Origin: Bacillota bacterium
GTDB taxonomy: Bacteria; Bacillota; Clostridia; Acetivibrionales; DTU013
DNA length: 64,000 nt
Assembly (NCBI GenBank): GCA_023412915.1
Contig: JAEZRE010000024.1
Location: 1-64,000 of the forward strand
Reading direction: 5' to 3'
Each line of letters begins with the position of its first letter. Within the stretch, counting starts at the first letter, position 1. The notes under the pieces were generated by a model. The model made no database searches, was not told the origin of the DNA, and saw only the letters and a program-made list of their open reading frames with translations. Position numbers and translations under genes: made by a program. Shown here one piece after another: positions 1 through 6,453 of the stretch.

Positions 1-90
1 GCAAAAATACTTCCTGTCTGGATAATCCGGCTCTAATGAACTTAATATTGGTTGCTTTCCACACCAGGGACAAGGTAATAACTCTTCCAT
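1..90 (-). CDS. Lar-like small zinc-ribbon protein (partial, C-terminus off window)
   Basis: Thirty codons are open from an ATG at 90 to the window edge, with an AAAGGAG Shine-Dalgarno just upstream. The N-terminus reads MEELLPCPWCGKQP, the CPxCG zinc-knuckle start typical of small phage and ICE proteins annotated as Lar-family restriction alleviation proteins. It is the last visible member of the minus-strand early operon of the left element. Only about half of such a protein is present, so restriction alleviation is family-based inference, not something the sequence proves. Confidence 0.55.
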   Translation of the reverse strand, partial: MEELLPCPWCGKQPILSSLEPDYPDRKYFC

Positions 91-136
91 GTTTCTCAAC
101 TCCTTTACTTCGCACTCTTTTACAAAACCGCACCAA

Positions 137-874
137 TCAACTGAACGATGCTTCCGGCTCTGCTTCCGGTTTTACTTCATCGTCCAGATATTCCTTGTCA
201 ATTTCTATAGTTGTTCCTTTTTGATGAAGTTTGAGCAGATAAAGAGTAAAGTGGTTCATGTGCCTCAGGGATTCAATGGATGAATCGATTTTGTCGTCGA
301 ATCTCCAGGGATAGTTTTCAAACTTGGAAATTTTAATAGCCGTGTTGAGTTTTTCATCTTTTTCACACTCAAATATGATAGTGGCGTTTTTGAAGGAACT
401 CCAGCTTCTTTTTTCTTCGTGTTCAACTTCCATGGTAACGTCAACGTATTCATAACACGGTTCATCGTCGGTATTGACTTCGAGTTTACTTGTATCAACA
501 CTATCAGCCACATATTTTTTGAATTCCTCGAAGAGATCCGAAACCTTGATTTTATCTGGTATATCCTGCTCGATCATCAAATCTTTGAAGTTTTCAAGTA
601 TCTTCTTGTGATCAAGCGCCGTGTGTTGGAGTATTTCGGTAAGGACAGCATCCAGTTTCACAACGTATTTTGAATAGTCATAGCCCGACAGCTGGCTTAT
701 CATGACTTCTTTTATTTTGTCCTGAATAACCTTTGTAACATCGCCATAGCTCCCGAGAAGTTTCTCAAGAGAATTGTTGATGCCTTTTTCAAGGTTTTCA
801 GCCACCAGTTTTTCGATTATGCCCTCTTGAAGCTTTGTTGTAATTACGTCTTTTACTGCCTGTTCAATATTCAT
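137..874 (-). CDS. Hypothetical element protein, early operon
   Basis: A 245-residue acidic, lysine- and glutamate-rich protein with no signal peptide or membrane segment. The N-terminal two thirds is predicted helical. The C-terminal third contains an E/D-rich block and a proline/glutamate tail (EAEPEASFS). The start at 874 (MNIEQAVKD) is preferred over an ATG four codons upstream because AAGGTGAGG lies six bases before it. I do not recognise the family. Its place between tiny phage-type genes and a Lar-like gene suggests a role in the element's DNA metabolism or immunity modulation; this is context only. Confidence 0.7.
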   Translation of the reverse strand: MNIEQAVKDVITTKLQEGIIEKLVAENLEKGINNSLEKLLGSYGDVTKVIQDKIKEVMISQLSGYDYSKYVVKLDAVLTEILQHTALDHKKILENFKDLMIEQDIPDKIKVSDLFEEFKKYVADSVDTSKLEVNTDDEPCYEYVDVTMEVEHEEKRSWSSFKNATIIFECEKDEKLNTAIKISKFENYPWRFDDKIDSSIESLRHMNHFTLYLLKLHQKGTTIEIDKEYLDDEVKPEAEPEASFS

Positions 875-882
875 ATAAATCC

Positions 883-1026
883 TCACCTTCTCGCGGTTAT
901 GCCGCGTACTCTTTGCATTTGCGAACTTATTTCACGATCCATCCTGCGAAATTTCTGCCTGTTATTACGTTCATTTTTGTGTTTCCAAATCCATCGGGCA
1001 CACCGCAAGTAGAATAAGATTTTCAT
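883..1026 (-). CDS. Small basic protein, early operon
   Basis: A 47-residue ORF starting MKILFYLRCARWIWKHKN and ending ITARR. It has a GGAGGTG Shine-Dalgarno correctly spaced before the ATG. It is strongly basic (many Arg/Lys), with an N-terminal aromatic/hydrophobic stretch. Its stop lies within the ribosome-binding site of the next gene, as in tightly packed phage operons. No family is recognised; a nucleic-acid- or membrane-associated accessory peptide is possible. Confidence 0.55.
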   Translation of the reverse strand: MKILFYLRCARWIWKHKNERNNRQKFRRMDREISSQMQRVRGITARR

Positions 1027-1073
1027 TATCGCACCTCCAAAAATATAAATAGGTTAAAGTTCGCCCTCCCAAA

Positions 1074-1229
1074 TCAGTCCCAGTTATCCTGACCCTTGAA
1101 CAGATCATTCTTTTTCATTTCGGCTTCCATTCGCTTATCTTCGATTTTTGCAGTAGCACATGATGCCCAGATGATGATGACAATAACAATCGTGATAATA
1201 CCCAGAACATACCCTATCCAGAATTGCAT
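1074..1229 (-). CDS. Small single-pass membrane protein
   Basis: A 51-residue ORF (MQFWIGYVLGIITIVIVIII...) with one clear N-terminal transmembrane helix (about residues 4-24) and a charged cytoplasmic-type tail ending QDNWD. GGGAGGGG precedes the ATG. It sits in the minus-strand run of tiny genes of the left element. No function can be assigned; small membrane proteins in this position of prophages are usually of unknown role. Confidence 0.6.
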   Translation of the reverse strand: MQFWIGYVLGIITIVIVIIIWASCATAKIEDKRMEAEMKKNDLFKGQDNWD

Positions 1230-1231
1230 CT

Positions 1232-1390
1232 TTACCCCTCCCTGTTCGCTTTATCAAACTTAAGGACTAGAACCTTGCTAAATCGCTTTAATGTCAAACC
1301 TGTAGCCTTCCAGCCGACCTCCTCAAGCATCCCGATCCTTTCGTCAACGAGTTCTTCCAAGTCTTCGTCGCACTTTATTTCAACAATCAT
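1232..1390 (-). CDS. Small acidic/amphipathic hypothetical protein
   Basis: A 52-residue ORF (MIVEIKCDEDLEELVDERIG...) with GAGGTG five bases before the ATG. Its stop codon is only two bases before the start of the 51-residue membrane protein gene, so the two are probably translationally coupled. The N-terminal half is acidic and helical; the C-terminal half is mixed charge with a predicted strand (KVLVLKFD). Unrecognised family. Confidence 0.55.
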   Translation of the reverse strand: MIVEIKCDEDLEELVDERIGMLEEVGWKATGLTLKRFSKVLVLKFDKANREG

Positions 1391-1398
1391 CCGGCACC

Positions 1399-1560
1399 TC
1401 ACCAATAATGCTTGAAAACGGACCTTATAACCGTCCTGGCTTTTTCCTTCCGGATCCTGCGGGGAAGTGTTGCTTTTTCAACTATGCAAGCCGCAACGAA
1501 AAACAAAACCAGTAAAAAGATAAAAACTTTTATAGCGATACCGAGAAGCGTCCAGAACAT
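1399..1560 (-). CDS. Small single-pass membrane protein
   Basis: A 53-residue ORF (MFWTLLGIAIKVFIFLLVLFFVAA...) with an N-terminal transmembrane helix and a strongly basic tail (RRIRKEKAR), so the tail is predicted to stay in the cytoplasm by the positive-inside rule. A GGGGGA sequence lies about eight bases before the ATG. Its 5' end overlaps the 3' end of the cysteine-rich gene by 31 bases. Unknown function; part of the early operon. Confidence 0.5.
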   Translation of the reverse strand: MFWTLLGIAIKVFIFLLVLFFVAACIVEKATLPRRIRKEKARTVIRSVFKHYW

Positions 1561-1745
1561 TTGTTAGTCCCCCAATCTGCCTCAAGCTTTTTATAAGTTT
1601 TGCACTGGGTATATCTTTTGTTGCAGTAGATGCAGATGTGTTTATCCTTCTTTATGTCAAGTTCAAAAACGGCGGTTTTGATAGCCCTGCCACGCTGGCA
1701 TTTTATGTATCCTTCGCCCTGGCTTTTGAAATACGGACAATCCAT
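1530..1745 (-). CDS. Small cysteine-rich (probable zinc-binding) protein
   Basis: A 71-residue product from an ATG at 1745 (MDCPYFKSQGEGYIKC...). GGAGTGG precedes this ATG, while a more upstream in-frame ATG at 1778 lacks a ribosome-binding site. Five cysteines are arranged as C-P-Y-F, then C, then a CIYC pair and a late Cys, consistent with a zinc-binding knuckle of the kind found in many phage early proteins. Function unknown. Confidence 0.6.
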   Translation of the reverse strand: MDCPYFKSQGEGYIKCQRGRAIKTAVFELDIKKDKHICIYCNKRYTQCKTYKKLEADWGTNKCSGRFSVSL

Positions 1746-1747
1746 GT

Positions 1748-1990
1748 TCACCACTCCATTCCCGTTTTTGTAATCCATAAGGTACCGTTTGGAAAATCTA
1801 TTGAAATGCAGTCTTCATTTACGGTAAATCTCTGAATACCCTTGAGCGGTTCGACCTGCTGCGGAGCTGATGAGCCATAACACTCGATGAAATAATTGTC
1901 CTGCCCGTCGTGATGGATGTTATAACTGATGTTAACCGGCAGATGTATTGAAAATGCCCTCACTGCCAGAATTAGAATCTTTATGATCAT
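1748..1990 (-). CDS. Hypothetical element protein
   Basis: An 80-residue protein with TAGGAGGG ahead of the ATG. The N-terminus (MIIKILILAVRAF) is hydrophobic and could be a short membrane or signal segment; the rest is predicted beta-rich (QRFTVNEDCISIDFPNGTLWI). It directly abuts the cysteine-rich gene downstream and lies ten bases after the ORF6C gene, so it is cotranscribed. No family recognised. Confidence 0.55.
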   Translation of the reverse strand: MIIKILILAVRAFSIHLPVNISYNIHHDGQDNYFIECYGSSAPQQVEPLKGIQRFTVNEDCISIDFPNGTLWITKTGMEW

Positions 1991-1999
1991 GATGCCCTC

Positions 2000-2413
2000 C
2001 TATGCTGCCGGAGTGGCTTTTATATGACTTAGCAGGACCTCATCTTCCCAGTGGCGGATGAATTCAAGGGCGTTTTCAAATTCAATATCCGGCAACTCGC
2101 TGTAAACCGAAATACTGTATTTATCCTTAAGGGATCTCCAGACTGACTGGAATATCCTTTTTGAACTGGCCTTGTAATTGATGCCATACTGTTCGGTCAA
2201 TGCCCTAACATGGTTGTTTACAGCCTTCTGCAACATGTTTTTGTGTACCGGCGACACATAGATACGCTTTTTCATCTGTTCCTCAAGAATGTCGATTCTT
2301 TTGGTAGCGTCAAGCATTGTCTGGGAAAGTGCCCTTACCCCTTTGATGGAGGCAAGAACAGACTGCTCAAGCTGTTCCATTTCAGCACGGATCTGTACAA
2401 GTTCATTGCTCAT
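2000..2413 (-). CDS. ORF6C-domain phage protein
   Basis: A 137-residue protein. The N-terminal third is a coiled coil (LVQIRAEMEQLEQSVLASI). The C-terminal two thirds matches the ORF6C-type domain of Firmicutes prophages, with the pattern FQSVWRSLKDKYSISVYSEL followed by FENALEFIRHWE. ORF6C domains occur at the C-terminus of phage antirepressor and early-region DNA-binding proteins; no N-terminal Bro or KilA domain is present here. Its start overlaps the end of the ParB-like gene by 11 bases and has GGAGG upstream. A role in DNA binding or replication control is inferred from the family. Confidence 0.75.
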   Translation of the reverse strand: MSNELVQIRAEMEQLEQSVLASIKGVRALSQTMLDATKRIDILEEQMKKRIYVSPVHKNMLQKAVNNHVRALTEQYGINYKASSKRIFQSVWRSLKDKYSISVYSELPDIEFENALEFIRHWEDEVLLSHIKATPAA

Positions 2414-3464
2414 TCTGGTTTCCTCCTTCGATAATAATTAGGTTTGCACCTACTGAATTGCCTTCAAGTGCCTGCCTTATGTCCAAAATCCATCTTTCTA
2501 TAATGTCGATTTCTTCACGGTATTTATCCTTCTCAGACGCTTTGACATCCTTGAATTGATCGCCCATATAGACAAACGGGCCGACTTCTTTCATAAAAGC
2601 TCGGACTGCGAATTTAAAATCAGGTAGACTTATCTGATCAAAGCTCCGGCCACCGGATTTCCACGTTTCAAGGGAATGCTTCAGACCTGCCGCCTCGGTT
2701 CTTGCTTCCGTAGCTTCATCCTTATACTTACGGACTGTTTCAGAAAGTGCCGTAACTTGTTTTTTGAGGGTTTCATAATCATAAGGAATAGACGGCTGCT
2801 TTGCTTCCTCTGGCTTGTTTTGAAGCCTTTTTAATTCAATTTGCAACTCGCTGATTTGAAGATCCTTGTCAGAATTGTTGATTTCAGTCTCTTGCAATTT
2901 ATGCCCCAAAGATTGGTTCTCTCTGACAAGGCGCTGATATGCGGCATTGACACTGAGTTTACCTTCATCTAGTGATCTGATTGTTTCTTCGTCCGCATTT
3001 TCAGATATGTACTTTGCCTTTCTGTATGTATCACGGCTACCAAAACCCACCTGATCGGCCACTTTTTCATCAGTTCTGCCACCCTCGACAGAATTCTGAC
3101 TAGGGTTCTTCATACGTTCCTCGGCTTTTATTCTCTCGACCGCTTCCAGGCGCTTTGCATAATCCATCCGCTCAGTAAATGAAAATTCCTTACGATTCTC
3201 ATTCTCTGATATTTCAATTTTCAGTGCCTCTTCAGCATCCTTAACTGAAATCGAATTCACATCTACTGCGGTATAACCGAGCAATTTACATGCCCTGAAC
3301 CTTCTTTCACCGGCAATTAACTGGTACATGCCATCTTCTGCCGGTATGACTGTTAATGGATTTAATAATGTATGTTCCTGGATATCATCAGCGAGTTCCT
3401 GCAAATTTCCGAAATCCTTACGTATACGGTCTTTAACAATGATCCTATTAACATCAATTAGCAT
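2403..3464 (-). CDS. ParB/Spo0J-family partition-like protein
   Basis: A 353-residue protein with an N-terminal ParB nuclease-like domain containing the GERRFRA motif at 52-58, followed by a helix-turn-helix KorB-like region (KVADQVGFGSRDTYRKAKYI). A long coiled coil spans roughly 185-290, with a distinct C-terminal tail. ParB domains bind CTP and centromere-like sites. In prophages and integrative elements these proteins act in partition of the excised form or as regulators. GAGGAG precedes the ATG. No ParA partner is seen next to it, which argues for a regulatory role or for a ParA beyond the left edge. Confidence 0.85.
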   Translation of the reverse strand: MLIDVNRIIVKDRIRKDFGNLQELADDIQEHTLLNPLTVIPAEDGMYQLIAGERRFRACKLLGYTAVDVNSISVKDAEEALKIEISENENRKEFSFTERMDYAKRLEAVERIKAEERMKNPSQNSVEGGRTDEKVADQVGFGSRDTYRKAKYISENADEETIRSLDEGKLSVNAAYQRLVRENQSLGHKLQETEINNSDKDLQISELQIELKRLQNKPEEAKQPSIPYDYETLKKQVTALSETVRKYKDEATEARTEAAGLKHSLETWKSGGRSFDQISLPDFKFAVRAFMKEVGPFVYMGDQFKDVKASEKDKYREEIDIIERWILDIRQALEGNSVGANLIIIEGGNQNEQ

Positions 3465-3520
3465 TAGCGTTTCTCCTCTCTAGGGGCTTGTCCTGAACAT
3501 TAGTTTTCTGGGGCATGGTA

Positions 3521-3691
3521 TTATGCAGGATGAGACTCGATCCATCGTGCGAGTTCTTCTGCTTTTATAAGTAAGTCTCGTCCGTTGGGCTTATAGGCTT
3601 TGAGGTTCTTGTCCTGTATGGCTTTGTAAAGTAACTTCTTTCCGACACCATATTCAGAAGCAGCCTCTTTTACCTTAAGAAATGGTTTCAT
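3521..3691 (-). CDS. Small excisionase-type HTH protein
   Basis: A 56-residue protein (MKPFLKVKEAASEYGVGKKLLYKAIQ...) with the winged-helix HTH_17/MerR-like pattern used by excisionases and other small element regulators: a KEAA-x-x-Y-x-V turn, then a basic recognition helix and a LL-x-x-EEL-x-RWI tail. Its ATG overlaps the stop of the upstream Cro-like gene (ATGA overlap at 3688-3691), so the pair is translationally coupled. Being opposite the integrase and in the lytic-type operon, it is the best candidate for this element's recombination directionality factor; that is inference. Confidence 0.7.
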   Translation of the reverse strand: MKPFLKVKEAASEYGVGKKLLYKAIQDKNLKAYKPNGRDLLIKAEELARWIESHPA

Positions 3692-3921
3692 TGAGGATCA
3701 CATCCTATCGTATGAGGCATCCTCGGTATTAGAAAATCATTTGGTTCCTTTCCGAGAGCTCCACAGATAAGTTCAATATCCTCGGAGGTAAGTTTTGATA
3801 CGCCTTTGAGCTTTGCATTGAGTGTCTGTTTAGATATGCCTGTTTTTTGGGAGACAAAGGTTTGCTTAATCCCGTTATTGATAAGATAATCCGATATTTT
3901 TTTCGCTGGTGAAGTGAACAT
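3688..3921 (-). CDS. Cro-like XRE-family regulator
   Basis: A 77-residue helix-turn-helix protein. The HTH core is QTFVSQKTGISKQTLNAKL followed by SEDIELICGALG. It is transcribed divergently from the larger repressor gene across a 153-bp switch region with three 15-bp operators, the classic Cro position. AAAGGGG lies before the ATG. It is first gene of the minus-strand early operon and probably counteracts the repressor. Confidence 0.8.
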   Translation of the reverse strand: MFTSPAKKISDYLINNGIKQTFVSQKTGISKQTLNAKLKGVSKLTSEDIELICGALGKEPNDFLIPRMPHTIGCDPQ

Positions 3922-3944
3922 TAGATCGACCCCTTTCTGGTATG

Positions 3945-4020
3945 TCCAGAATTTCTGTATCTGTTACCATGATAATACAGGCATACTGTATTGTCAATAT
4001 AAAAATTCAGATATTCTGTA
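3945..4020. promoter_or_regulatory. Three-operator switch region between repressor and Cro-like genes
   Basis: Three 15-bp dyad-related sites share a right half ending CTGTA: TCCAGAATTTCTGTA (3945-3959), TACAGGCATACTGTA (3976-3990) and TTCAGATATTCTGTA (4006-4020), spaced 31 and 30 bp (about three helical turns). On the minus strand a consensus promoter for the Cro-like gene is visible: TTGACA (3992-3997), 17-bp spacer, TATCAT (3969-3974). The middle operator exactly fills the spacer. A TATAAT for the plus-strand repressor lies near 4042. Confidence 0.8.
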
Positions 4021-4074
4021 CTTTTTTCTTTACAAATTGCATATAATAATGTACAATTTCGATGGAGGTGCAAG

Positions 4075-4428
4075 ATGAGCGTTATCGGAGACAATATTAA
4101 AAAATATAGGGAAGCCAAAAAGCTTACTCAACAGCAACTTGCTGATGCTATTGGTATAAAGGCTAAAAATGCTGTATCAAATTGGGAATGTGGTTTGAAT
4201 AAACCAGATGCAGATACTATCACTCTTTTATGTGGGATACTCGGAGTGGATGCAAATACATTAATGGGTTGGGATAATAAAGAACAGTTGAAAGCCGATG
4301 CTGAAGATATTGTCGGCCAGATATTGAATAATCCAAGAATAAAAGAAATGTTGCCAGAGATCGCATCTATGAACAATGATGATATGGATCTGCTCCAAAT
4401 CTTTATTAAACGAATGAAAGCTAAATAA
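4075..4428 (+). CDS. XRE-family CI-like repressor
   Basis: A 117-residue protein with an N-terminal XRE domain (IKKYREAKKLTQQQLADAIG... VSNWECGLNKPDADT) and a C-terminal helical region typical of short prophage and ICE repressors (NPRIKEMLPEIASMNNDD). No LexA-like peptidase domain is present, so induction would not be by RecA-driven self-cleavage. GGAGGTG precedes the ATG. It is followed after 27 bases by the integrase gene, forming a repressor-integrase lysogeny module. Confidence 0.88.
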   Translation: MSVIGDNIKKYREAKKLTQQQLADAIGIKAKNAVSNWECGLNKPDADTITLLCGILGVDANTLMGWDNKEQLKADAEDIVGQILNNPRIKEMLPEIASMNNDDMDLLQIFIKRMKAK

Positions 4429-4455
4429 CCCTTTATATAAGGAAGGTGGACAAGC

Positions 4456-5604
4456 TTGCAGATAAACTCATACAAGGAAGATTCCAAAACCCTATACAGC
4501 TGCCGTATCTGGTATTATAAAAACAATAAGAAAAAAAGCAAATACCGGGAAGGCTTCGATAAAAAGAAGTCAGCTGAAGATTGGGGTAATAAGGAAAAAA
4601 AGAGACTGGAAGGCCTTCAGGAAGGAGCCGATAAAACAACGGTGAGCGAATTCCTTGAGCGCTGGATTAAAACTAAGGAAAAGAAACTTTCACCCACGAC
4701 ATTAAGCGGTTACAAAGTCAATATTAAGCACATTAATGCCCACGTCGGAGGTGCTCTGCTTTATAATTTAAAATTATTAGATGTGCAAGAAATGGTGGAC
4801 AAGCTTTCCGACGAAGATCTTAGATATCGAACAGTTAAATATGTTTGCCGAACTCTTCATGCTGCAATGGAATATGCAATAAAAAATGAACTCATCGAAA
4901 AGAATCCATGTAAAGGTGTAGATATTGCAGAAGATGAGGAAAGCTTCCAAGTGGTAATTTATTCTGCTGAAGATCTTAAGGCACTTCTTTTGCTACTTCG
5001 AGAGCAGGAAAATCCTTTATATCCTTATGTCTTGTTGTCATCTATGCGAGGCCTAAGGCGCGGTGAATGTCTTGGGCTCCGATGGTCTGATATAGATTTT
5101 GACAAGGGCGTTGCCCATATTCAAAATAACTATGTCGTAGTTAATAAAATAGCATACCACAAGAAGGTTAAGACTAAAGAATCAGAGCGTATGATTGATA
5201 TGGAGGGGTTTGTCGCTGAAGAACTAAAGGATTATAAAGACCGGATGAATAAGAATAGTAAAACGATACAAACGTATGTTTGCGAACTTGAGAACGGATC
5301 ACTGCCAAACCCATCGCATGTATCTAGGAGTCTTAAGGAATTTCAAAAAGCAAATGGTTTACCTGAATGCCGCTTTCACGATCTGCGGCATACCTTCGCG
5401 GTTCTACAACTGGAAAATGGAACAGACCTTGATACTCTAAAAAGAATGCTTGGACATAGCAAGATCGGAATAACATCAGATCTATATCTCCATGAAAATG
5501 TTAGTCTAATGAAAAAAGCCAGCAGAAATATGGATAATATAATTAATATTCATTGTGACAAAATTGTGACAAATTCAAAAAAAGAAAGTACAGGAAGTCT
5601 GTAG
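4456..5604 (+). CDS. int: Tyrosine recombinase integrase
   Basis: A 382-residue phage/ICE integrase. The N-terminal AP2-like arm-binding region spans residues 1-60, the SAM-like core-binding domain about 62-155, and the catalytic domain follows. Visible catalytic residues are Arg in RGLRRGE (about 201), Lys near 240, HDLRH (308-312), LGH (332-334) and Tyr 344 in SDLYLHE. It starts at TTG with GGAAGGTGG upstream. The gene points at the attachment repeat 90 bases downstream, as expected for an integrase that uses a tRNA gene 3' end. It is the only recombinase seen near either attachment repeat and could serve both elements. Confidence 0.95.
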   Translation: MQINSYKEDSKTLYSCRIWYYKNNKKKSKYREGFDKKKSAEDWGNKEKKRLEGLQEGADKTTVSEFLERWIKTKEKKLSPTTLSGYKVNIKHINAHVGGALLYNLKLLDVQEMVDKLSDEDLRYRTVKYVCRTLHAAMEYAIKNELIEKNPCKGVDIAEDEESFQVVIYSAEDLKALLLLLREQENPLYPYVLLSSMRGLRRGECLGLRWSDIDFDKGVAHIQNNYVVVNKIAYHKKVKTKESERMIDMEGFVAEELKDYKDRMNKNSKTIQTYVCELENGSLPNPSHVSRSLKEFQKANGLPECRFHDLRHTFAVLQLENGTDLDTLKRMLGHSKIGITSDLYLHENVSLMKKASRNMDNIINIHCDKIVTNSKKESTGSL

Positions 5605-5694
5605 GGCTTCAAGATATTGCTTAAGAACGTTGAGAAATCAATATAATGTGATTCGGAAAAATACAGATACGCTGTACCACAATCTGTGATACGA

Positions 5695-5755
5695 CTGGAA
5701 ATCGTGTGAACGCTAATACCGTTCCGAGAGTTCGAATCTCTCTCTCTCCGCCAAA
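5695..5755 (+). repeat. Attachment repeat 1: 3' half of tRNA-Ser(GGA)
   Basis: This 61-bp segment is identical to 17821-17881. It begins in the anticodon loop (CTGGAAA, anticodon GGA), continues through a long variable arm (GAACG...CGTTC), the T arm (GAGAG-TTCGAAT-CTCTC) and the acceptor 3' strand with encoded CCA. The sequence upstream does not supply the 5' half, so this is a tRNA 3' fragment left by integration, not a functional tRNA. The intact gene should lie left of the window. Confidence 0.92.
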
Positions 5756-5797
5756 ATAGCGAGTTTCAAGGATAAATTGGAACCCGCTATTTTTATT
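5754..5797 (+). terminator. Terminator following attachment repeat 1
   Basis: An AAATAGCG stem pairs with CGCTATTT; the inner part (GTT/AAC and CAA/TTG) extends it. A T-rich run (TTTTTATTTT) follows immediately. It starts within the last base pairs of the attachment repeat, so the defence element carries its own terminator for the tRNA-Ser transcript it displaces. Confidence 0.75.
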
Positions 5798-5811
5798 TTC
5801 TGGACCGTTTT

Positions 5812-5832
5812 GATAACATTTTGATAACATTT
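5812..5832 (+). repeat. Left-end GATAACAT repeat (putative integrase arm site)
   Basis: A tandem GATAACATTTT/GATAACATTT of 21 bp lies 57 bases inside the left attachment repeat, with a further GATAACAT at 5851-5858. The same 21 bp recurs in the same orientation at 17662-17682, near the other end. Terminal repeats of this kind are typical arm-type integrase sites; that role is inferred. Confidence 0.6.
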
Positions 5833-5858
5833 TTCTGTGATACTGGATTTGATAACAT

Positions 5859-6145
5859 GATATTAGGTGTTATTAAAGAAGAAATTGAAATTACTAAAAC
5901 CGTTTTTTGGGATTAATAGGAGAGACTATTCTATGCTTTATGTAGGCTAAAATTGGTCAAAATTATAAGCCTGCTTTATGTTAATCTTGCTACGCAAATT
6001 TCTTACAAATAAAGGATACTATGTGGCATATTTCTGATAATCGAAACTGTACCAGTCTAACATACCATGAAAGAAATGCTTCCGGAGATACGCTGTTTCA
6101 GTGTTTTAAATTGATTTGCAAACATTGCGCCTGCTGATTGAATAA
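5859..6145. other. AT-rich left end of defence island, no intact gene
   Basis: About 290 bases without a supportable gene. A 16-codon fragment at 6067-6114 reads MKEMLPEIRCFSV and resembles the KEMLPEI segment near the C-terminus of the repressor at 4075-4428, so it may be the relic of a lost regulatory/integration module. Nothing else is recognisable. Confidence 0.4.
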
Positions 6146-6159
6146 AGGTTTATAAACCT
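6146..6159. promoter_or_regulatory. Perfect 14-bp palindrome upstream of small ORF
   Basis: AGGTTTATAAACCT is a perfect inverted repeat 31 bases before the start of the 55-codon ORF at 6191. Its position suits an operator. The binding protein is unknown. Confidence 0.4.
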
Positions 6160-6190
6160 AGGCAATACTAATGCAAAGGAGGCGATATTT

Positions 6191-6358
6191 TTGAAAAGGT
6201 TAACAATACCACAGGAGAACCTACAACTTTCTCGCATTATTGGACCCGAAACAGTAAACAAGTTACTAAAGCAGGAAATAAGAGAATCTGTTTCAGATAC
6301 AGTTAATAACCGAGAAAAAATGAACTCTAAAGATAATAGGATAGTAAGAGTTAAGTAG
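6191..6358 (+). CDS. Small hypothetical protein at island left end
   Basis: A 55-residue ORF starting at TTG with a perfect AAAGGAGG Shine-Dalgarno eight bases upstream and a strong terminator directly after its stop, so it reads as a real single-gene unit. The product (MKRLTIPQENLQLSRIIGPE...) is basic and helical, with no HTH pattern I can name. It is the only plus-strand gene of the island. Its location next to the end suggests a role in element maintenance or excision, or a small defence regulator; this is inference. Confidence 0.5.
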   Translation: MKRLTIPQENLQLSRIIGPETVNKLLKQEIRESVSDTVNNREKMNSKDNRIVRVK

Positions 6359-6361
6359 GTT

Positions 6362-6393
6362 AAAGAAGAATATAGAAACCTATATTCTTCTTT
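6362..6393. terminator. Strong hairpin terminator
   Basis: A 14-bp perfect stem (AAAGAAGAATATAG with CTATATTCTTCTTT) and 4-base loop lies just after the small plus-strand ORF. It is 60 bases beyond the stop of the convergent AIPR gene, so it may serve both strands, although neither side carries a long T run. Confidence 0.65.
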
Positions 6394-6453
6394 GTGAAAT
6401 AAACAATTATAGTTTCTGAACCATATTTCATACTTGGTTATTTTCTTTTTAAC

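Noticed and set aside
5640..5755. A complete tRNA-Ser gene
   Set aside because: Only the 3' half from the anticodon loop onward is present. The upstream bases do not form the D arm or the 5' acceptor strand. The same holds at 17821-17881.
5621..5830. 69-codon minus-strand ORF across attachment repeat 1
   Set aside because: It is the antisense of the tRNA 3' fragment and its terminator; no ribosome-binding site and no plausible product.
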